DNA of 44,441 nt, taken from the NCBI GenBank assembly GCA_013822345.1, contig PNKH01000065.1, positions 1 through 44,441 of the forward strand, written 5' to 3'. Below the pieces are notes generated by a model, which saw only the letters and a list, made by a program, of their open reading frames with translations, had not been told where the DNA came from and made no database searches. Source of the DNA: Isosphaera sp. (GTDB lineage: Bacteria > Planctomycetota > Planctomycetia > Gemmatales > Gemmataceae). Made by a program: the position numbers and the translations under genes. Of this stretch, positions 39,149-44,441 are shown one piece after another; position 1 is the first letter of the stretch; each line of letters opens with the position of its first letter.

Positions 39149-39211
39149 GGTCCGAGCCGGAGCGCCAGCGACGGGTCAGCCTGACCCGTCGCTGGCGCTC
39201 CGGCTCGGACC
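39149..39211. repeat. Near-continuous 63-bp palindrome (31-bp perfect arms, 1-nt centre)
   Basis: Arms 39149-39179 and 39181-39211, between the convergent PEP-CTERM and alpha-2-macroglobulin genes. The arm contains GAGCCGGAGCGCCAGCGAC, AGC-phased units related to the GAGC family at 3163, 15082 and 33309. Confidence 0.94.
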
Positions 39212-39228
39212 CCCGCCCCGGACTCACC

Positions 39229-42200
39229 TCACTTCTTCGCCCCGACCTTGAGCACGAACGAGTCGGAGTGCCCGCCGACCGTCGGCTTGTACATCAGCTC
39301 GACCCGGGCCGGGGCGAGGCGGAACTCGCCGGCGAACTCCGTCAGCACCACGAACTCGGCCGTCACCGGCCCGGCCGCCCGCTCGTAGTGGAAGCAGGTC
39401 ATCGCCTCCCGGTCCTCGCGCAGGACGTGCTGCCGCGGCGGGGCGTCCTTGGCGAACCGCCCGTCGTCCGCCGGCACCGTCTCCCCGCCGGCCGGCTTCG
39501 GGCTCTCCAGCAGCGTGTACTGCAGCTGCGTCCCCGGCCCGGGCGTCGCCGTCACCCGAACCCTGACGTAGCTCCCGGCCGGGACCGCCGCCCCGGTCTT
39601 CAACTCGGCCCAGGTGCCGTCGGCCGCCCGCACGCTGACCGTGCGCTCGACCTTCACCCCGTGGTCCCGGGCCGGGATGTCGGCCCCGGGGCCGCGGGTG
39701 AACGCCACCACCACCCGGGCCAGCCCGCCGGCCTTCGCGTCCGGCCCGGTCACCGCGAACACGTTCTCGCCCGGCTTCAGGTCCTTGCCGGTCAGGGTGA
39801 TGACCTTCGAGGTCGGGCCGTCGAGGGTGGTCGTCCCGTCGGCGACCCCGTTCACCGACACCTTGACTTCCCCGGCGGCCGCCGGCCCGGCCTTCACCGC
39901 CGCGAGGTAGTCGCACAGGGCGTACAGGACGGACGCGGTGTCCTTGGTCGAGTCCCACCGGTCGCCGCGCTTGGTGGCGTGGAAGAACGCCAGGACCCCG
40001 GGCAGGAGCGGGTCGTGCGGGTCGTGGGCGACCAGCGCCTTCATCACCGTGGCGGTCACCTCGGTGGTGTTGTCGCCCCACCGGGAGAACCCGGCCGAGG
40101 TCCAGTACACCCGGTCGCCGGACGTCTTGGCCCGCTTCCGCAGCTCGGCCGCGAGCATGCCGGCGAACGGCTTCTTGCCCCGCTTGACCGCGACTTCCAG
40201 GGCGAAGGCGCACCCGGCGTCGGACATCAACGGGGTCTCGGTCCATCTCACGATCCGGACCCACCACGGGTCCAGGTTGACGGTGTCGTCCCGGGTGGCG
40301 GCTACCCACAGGCAGAACAGGGCGTCGTTGACGACCGGGTGGCGGCCCTTGGGGTCCGCCGCGGCGGCCGCGTCCCACTGCCGGCCCATGTCGTCGAGGT
40401 ACTGCTTGAGCCGCCCCATCCCGCGGTCGATCGTGTGCGGGTTCGGGCACGGGTACCCGGCCTGCTCCGCCGCGATCAGCCCGAACAGGGCGTACGGCGT
40501 CATCATCTCGTGCGTCGTGCCGCTCCCCTGCCAGGCCCACCCGCCGTCCGGCTGCTGCAGCTCGATCAGCCGCTTCTGCCCCTGCTCCACCACCTTCGGC
40601 AGCTTCGCCTCCAGCTCCTTCGGCACGCCGCCGCCGGACTGCTTGAGGATCTGGGCGACGCGGATCGCCGGGAGGAACCGGCTCATCGTCTGCTCGACGC
40701 ACCCGTACGGGTACTCGACCAGGTACGGCAGGGTGTCGGCGAGGTCGGCGGCCAGCGTCGGGGCGACGGTCACGGTGGCGGTCGCCCGGGCCGGGTCGAA
40801 GTCGGCCGGGAGGGTGAGCTTCAGGTCGCCCTTGCCGACCAGGCCGGACGCCGTCGCCCGCTCCAGGACCCCCGCCGGCGTGACCGGCAGCTTCTTCAGC
40901 GAGGCGTCACTGCCGGCGTCGCACTTCGCGGACATCAGCAGGTCGGTGAACCCCTTGGTGCCCGCCCGGTAGTCCCAGTACACCGGGGCGCTCCCCTTCG
41001 CCGGCACCGTCACGGCCTGCTCCGCGTCCGCCAGCACCCGGCCGTTCTCGGCCTTGAGGTGGGCGCGGATCGTCTGCTCCTTGTCGGTCAGGTTGTGGAC
41101 CGTGCCGAACACGCGGACGGTGTCGCCCTCGGTGAACGTCCGCGGGAGCATCGGCCACACCATCACCGCCCGGGTGCTCTTGAACGTCGCGGTGCCGGTG
41201 CCGACGTGCATCTTCGGCGACACCGCCGTCACCTGGACGCGCCAGTTGGTGAGCGAGTCCGGGAGCTTGAAGCTCGCCGTCGCGGTGCCGTCGGCGGCGG
41301 TGCGGAGCTTGGCGGTCCAGTGGGCGCTGTCGGCGAAGTCGCGGCGGACCACCTCGTCCGGCAGGCCGAGGCCGGGCAGCGCCACCCCGCCGGCCGGCAA
41401 CGCGACCGGGCCGAAGTCGCGGTTGAACCCGAACGACATCCCCATCTGCCCGCCGACGAACGGCTGGGAGAACGCCGCGTTCCCGCCGGCGAAACCGCCG
41501 CCGCCGAAGCCCCCGCCGAACCCGCCGCCCTTGCCGAACCCGAACTGGCCGGCCAGGTTGCCGAACTGCCCGAGCTGCCCGCCGCCGACCTGCAGCCCGC
41601 CGGCCCCGAACCCGAAGTTCCCGCCGAACCCGGAGATGCCGTTGAACCCGGGGCCGTGGAACTGCCACCCGGAGAACCCGGTGCAACTGAACCCGCACTG
41701 CCCGAACCCGATCTGCTGGAACCCGGTGCAGCTCATCCCGCCGAAGTACCCGCCGTTGAACGACAGGCACCGCGGCGGGGCGTGCCCGTACGGGTTGCCG
41801 CGGTGCCCGACCCACGGGTCGGACGGGTACCCGTCGTCCGGCCTGCCGGGGCGGGCCGCGACCCCGACCAGGGCGACGTTCCCGACCACCGTGGCCGAGA
41901 CGAACAGCCGCTGGCCGTTCACCGCGTCCTTCTTCTCCCACCGGAGCAGGTCGGCCAGGGTGGCGGTCTTCGGCACGTTCCACGCGGCCGTCCCGTCCCC
42001 GTGGTACAGGGAGTGGGCGAGGTACACCTCCAGCCCGGTGAGCCGGACCAGGGTGACCACGTCGGCCAGCCCGACCCGCCCCTCCTTCCAGTGGTTGACG
42101 AGCCCTTCGAGCTGCGGCCGCAGGACCGGGTCGCGGTCGAGGGTCGGCTTGTCCGCCAGCAGCGCCTCGGCCTTCTTCACTAACTCGGCGACGGTGACGG

Positions 42201-44385
42201 CCCCGACCCGGGTGGCGGCGAGGTCGCGGGCCGCCCGGGCCTGGCCGCGGGCGTCGGCGAGGAAGTGGTTGCGGATGTCCTTCGCCAGGTCGCCCGACAC
42301 GCCCAGGAGCGACTCGTCGAACACCGACACGATCAGGTCCACCTCCTCCTTCCGGTCGAGCTTCACCCCGAGCTTCACCTCCGCCCCCGGCCCGACCTCG
42401 GCCGGCGGGGTGACTGTCACGCCGATCGTGCGGTCGTTCGGGATCACGAACAGGTCGCGCTGGTCGGCGTGAACCTGCGTCGCGCTCTCGGGGTACTGGA
42501 CGCACACCGCGCAGCCGTACCGCAGGTTCGCCGGGAGCGGCTCGTCGATGACGGCGACCCCGCGGGCGTCGGCGGTCAGCGGCTTGACCACCTTCACCCC
42601 CTGCGCGTCGCGGAGGGTGAGGAGGAGCTTCGCCCCGGCGAACCGGGTGTGGGCGGCGCCGGTCAGGCGGGTGCCGGACGTGATCTCGCGCCGGTCGAGG
42701 TGGAGCACGACGCCGGGCAACTTCGCCGGGGCCTTCACCACCACGCCGGTCTCGCTCTGGAACGACGAGCCGTCCGGGAGCCTGGTGACGGCGAGGAGCT
42801 TGTACGCCCCGGGCTGCTTCAGCTCGACCGTCGTCGCGCCGCCGGCGACCGGCGTCGCCGACACGACCCGCCGCTTCACCGGGTCGAAGACCGGGACGGC
42901 CTTCCACCCGCCGGCGGCCGGGGCCGGCTTCGGCTTCGGGGCGGGGGCACCGATCGCCGGCAGCCGGGTGTTGTCCGGCAGGACGGTCCCCTCGGGGTCG
43001 GAGTCCGGGGTGACCCACGGGTTGGCGGGTTGGGCGTCGAGGCGGACGACGATCAGAGTCGTGGCCGCCTGGACCCCCCGCTTCAGGCCGAACAGGTGGA
43101 CCGCCGCGGGGATCTTCTCGCCGAGGGCGTACGTCTCCTTGGGCGTGGTCACGCTCACCCCGCAGACCGGGCGGAGCTCGAGCGGGAACGTCCCGGCCGC
43201 CCGGTTCTCCCGCCCGGTGTCGTCGGTGAACACCCCGGCGACGGTGACGGTGTGGCCGCCCTTGAGCCACTCGGGGTGGAGGTCGAGGACGAGCTTCGCG
43301 GCGCCGTCGGCGATGTCCACATTCCCGTCGCGGCTGGCGACCTGGCGGCTGCCGAACCCGGCGAAGGTCATGGCCGAGACGCCGTTGGCGAGGGTGAGGA
43401 GCCGCTCGTCGTCCGGCAGGGCTTCGAGTTCGTCGGACCCGGGCGGGCCGCCCTCGGGGTGGGCGAACTCGTCCGGGTTGAGGGTCAGCTTGGCCGGCTC
43501 GGCGGCGCGGGCGACGGCGGCCGTGTAGGTGGCGGCGGTCCCCTTCACCGGCCGGTCGAGGTAGTCGCGGGCGTCGAACGAGACGTGGAGTTTGCCGTCC
43601 TTCACCTCGCCGGTGAGCTTCAGCCCGACCTTCGTCTTGCGGTACTCGCCGAGCAGGACGCGGGCCGACCCGGCGAACCCGCTAGCGGTGAGGACGTAGT
43701 GGTCGAGGGCGTCGGCGTCGGAGAACGTGTACTCGCCGGTGATCCGGCCGTGGGCGTCGGCCCGGACGCGGATCCGGGCGGCCCGGGTCTGCTTCGCCTG
43801 GCTGGTGATGTCGATGAGCACCTCGCGGTCGGCCCCGGCCGGGAACTCCGGCGGCTCGAACTCGCCGTCGGGGTCGAGCTTGCGGAGGAAGGCGACGAAC
43901 CGGAGGGTGTGGCCGGGGCGGTACGCGGACCGGTCGGTGACGAAGAACGCGGTCTGGCCGCGGACCGCCGGGGCGGGGAGGACGGTGGTGCGGGCGGTGA
44001 GCGGCTGCTTGACCCCGGGGAGGGTGACGGTCGCGGTCACCGGGGTGGCGGCGGTGGCGGGGAAGTCGTGGGCGAAGGTGCCGTCGGCGGCGAGCTTCGC
44101 GGTCGCGGTGCGGGCGTTGCCGAGCCGGAGGGTGACCGCCGTGCCGGCGGGGGCGGCGTGTTTGCCGGCGACCCACCCGCGGACGCCGCGCTCGTCGGGG
44201 AGCAGCACCAGGACCGGGGCGTTGGCGGCCGGCTCGACCTTCGCGAACAGGGGGGTGACCGGTTTCGGCGGGTCGGTGACCGGCCGCGGGGGCGGGGCTT
44301 GGGTGTCGGTGCGGACGAGGGCCGCGACGAGCGAGGTCGTCAGCAGCCCGGCCGCGGCGGCGGCCAGGTAACGGGTCCGGAGCAT
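39229..44385 (-). CDS. Bacterial alpha-2-macroglobulin with thioester and Gly/Phe-rich bait-like region
   Basis: A protein of 1718 residues starting at the ATG at 44385 with an N-terminal export signal or anchor (LAAAAAGLLTTSLVAALV). MG-type domains fill the first half: FVTDRSAYRPGHTLRFVAFL, then VDLIVSVFDESLLGVSGDL near 685. The thioester motif is YPYGCVEQTMSRFLP with Cys1229, followed by the alpha-helical TED (GGWAWQGSGTTHEMMTPYAL; DDMGRQWD). Residues about 870-970, where the protease bait lies, are extremely Gly/Phe-rich with four Cys (MSCTGF, GQCGFSCTGF, GGGFGGGFGGGGFAGG). ADSAHWTAKLRTAADGTATA leads into the ANA segment. These proteins trap attacking proteases covalently. No penicillin-binding-protein partner (PBP1C) is adjacent. 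Confidence 0.9.
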   Translation of the reverse strand: MLRTRYLAAAAAGLLTTSLVAALVRTDTQAPPPRPVTDPPKPVTPLFAKVEPAANAPVLVLLPDERGVRGWVAGKHAAPAGTAVTLRLGNARTATAKLAADGTFAHDFPATAATPVTATVTLPGVKQPLTARTTVLPAPAVRGQTAFFVTDRSAYRPGHTLRFVAFLRKLDPDGEFEPPEFPAGADREVLIDITSQAKQTRAARIRVRADAHGRITGEYTFSDADALDHYVLTASGFAGSARVLLGEYRKTKVGLKLTGEVKDGKLHVSFDARDYLDRPVKGTAATYTAAVARAAEPAKLTLNPDEFAHPEGGPPGSDELEALPDDERLLTLANGVSAMTFAGFGSRQVASRDGNVDIADGAAKLVLDLHPEWLKGGHTVTVAGVFTDDTGRENRAAGTFPLELRPVCGVSVTTPKETYALGEKIPAAVHLFGLKRGVQAATTLIVVRLDAQPANPWVTPDSDPEGTVLPDNTRLPAIGAPAPKPKPAPAAGGWKAVPVFDPVKRRVVSATPVAGGATTVELKQPGAYKLLAVTRLPDGSSFQSETGVVVKAPAKLPGVVLHLDRREITSGTRLTGAAHTRFAGAKLLLTLRDAQGVKVVKPLTADARGVAVIDEPLPANLRYGCAVCVQYPESATQVHADQRDLFVIPNDRTIGVTVTPPAEVGPGAEVKLGVKLDRKEEVDLIVSVFDESLLGVSGDLAKDIRNHFLADARGQARAARDLAATRVGAVTVAELVKKAEALLADKPTLDRDPVLRPQLEGLVNHWKEGRVGLADVVTLVRLTGLEVYLAHSLYHGDGTAAWNVPKTATLADLLRWEKKDAVNGQRLFVSATVVGNVALVGVAARPGRPDDGYPSDPWVGHRGNPYGHAPPRCLSFNGGYFGGMSCTGFQQIGFGQCGFSCTGFSGWQFHGPGFNGISGFGGNFGFGAGGLQVGGGQLGQFGNLAGQFGFGKGGGFGGGFGGGGFAGGNAAFSQPFVGGQMGMSFGFNRDFGPVALPAGGVALPGLGLPDEVVRRDFADSAHWTAKLRTAADGTATASFKLPDSLTNWRVQVTAVSPKMHVGTGTATFKSTRAVMVWPMLPRTFTEGDTVRVFGTVHNLTDKEQTIRAHLKAENGRVLADAEQAVTVPAKGSAPVYWDYRAGTKGFTDLLMSAKCDAGSDASLKKLPVTPAGVLERATASGLVGKGDLKLTLPADFDPARATATVTVAPTLAADLADTLPYLVEYPYGCVEQTMSRFLPAIRVAQILKQSGGGVPKELEAKLPKVVEQGQKRLIELQQPDGGWAWQGSGTTHEMMTPYALFGLIAAEQAGYPCPNPHTIDRGMGRLKQYLDDMGRQWDAAAAADPKGRHPVVNDALFCLWVAATRDDTVNLDPWWVRIVRWTETPLMSDAGCAFALEVAVKRGKKPFAGMLAAELRKRAKTSGDRVYWTSAGFSRWGDNTTEVTATVMKALVAHDPHDPLLPGVLAFFHATKRGDRWDSTKDTASVLYALCDYLAAVKAGPAAAGEVKVSVNGVADGTTTLDGPTSKVITLTGKDLKPGENVFAVTGPDAKAGGLARVVVAFTRGPGADIPARDHGVKVERTVSVRAADGTWAELKTGAAVPAGSYVRVRVTATPGPGTQLQYTLLESPKPAGGETVPADDGRFAKDAPPRQHVLREDREAMTCFHYERAAGPVTAEFVVLTEFAGEFRLAPARVELMYKPTVGGHSDSFVLKVGAKK

Positions 44386-44420
44386 GGTGCGCCACCCCCT
44401 TCGGGTTGCCACAGGCACCG

Positions 44421-44426
44421 GTATAA
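44421..44426 (-). promoter_or_regulatory. Possible -10 box (TTATAC) for the alpha-2-macroglobulin gene
   Basis: TTATAC on the minus strand inside the short palindrome CCGGTTATACCGG, 35 nt before the ATG at 44385. The region ends at the window edge, so no -35 can be judged. Confidence 0.4.
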
Positions 44427-44441
44427 CCGGACCGCCCGGGG

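Overview
This 44.4 kb window is very GC-rich, densely coded chromosomal DNA from a planctomycete, most likely a member of the Gemmataceae. The taxonomic call rests on the protein families present: a DUF1559 pilin-like protein (type IV N-methylation leader plus the FADGH motif), a solitary DUF1501 protein, a TIGR02996 repeat-companion-domain protein, a TIGR03067-like protein, PEP-CTERM-anchored proteins, Uma2 and YhgA-like nuclease families, and a large alpha-2-macroglobulin. No rRNA, tRNA, CRISPR array, prophage, intact insertion sequence or transposase was seen.

Layout, left to right. Positions 1-6.7 kb hold the 5' end of pxpB (cut by the window edge), an ECF sigma factor with a small membrane partner, a secreted S9 peptidase, a TIGR03067-like protein, an ABC-2 permease, an eRF1-like (baeRF3) protein and a rhodanese. 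Positions 7-14 kb hold DUF1559, a small lipoprotein, a zinc-ribbon/PH membrane protein, a MerR-TipAS regulator, DUF488, a methyltransferase, two small membrane proteins and DUF1501. Positions 14.3-22.6 kb hold an orphan ImpE/TagJ homologue, a TPR protein, a broken nuclease gene, a small lipoprotein, Uma2, a double amidohydrolase and an ACT-domain protein. Positions 23-34.4 kb hold a GT-C-like membrane protein, a CNNM/CBS protein, a TIGR02996 protein, a tandem FKBP, an LptF/G permease, an AsmA-like giant, a DJ-1/PfpI homologue and a ClpS-like protein. Positions 34.7-44.4 kb hold RNase R, a PEP-CTERM pseudogene next to its intact paralogue, and an alpha-2-macroglobulin. Most genes are single units or short operons of the envelope, secretion and proteostasis type; no one pathway unites them.

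The most unusual content is between the genes. The window carries about 16 long inverted repeats, many with perfect arms of 17-44 bp. Seven of nine convergent gene junctions contain one, but only one of nine divergent (promoter-bearing) junctions does. They fall into families: (a) paired hairpins with GTAG at the foot, like the REP/BIME elements moved by RAYT transposases; (b) GAGC-rich palindromes; (c) AT-rich palindromes whose arms are runs of 7-bp units beginning GATT; (d) palindromes of 8-bp GGGTGA-type units. Five unrelated elements share a spacer of exactly 10 nt. Some lie inside genes: one in frame in the AsmA-like gene, a decayed one in RNase R, a heptamer array in pxpB, and one that replaces the catalytic part of a nuclease gene. 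Others contain the stop codon of the neighbouring gene.

A second point is a duplicated leader of about 225 nt ahead of the two PEP-CTERM genes. It keeps two stem-loops at matching distances from the start codon while the first loop has diverged, which makes it a candidate structured cis-regulatory RNA. Several proteins have lost expected active-site residues: DJ-1 Cys to Gly, the ClpS N-degron pocket, and the second half of the amidohydrolase.
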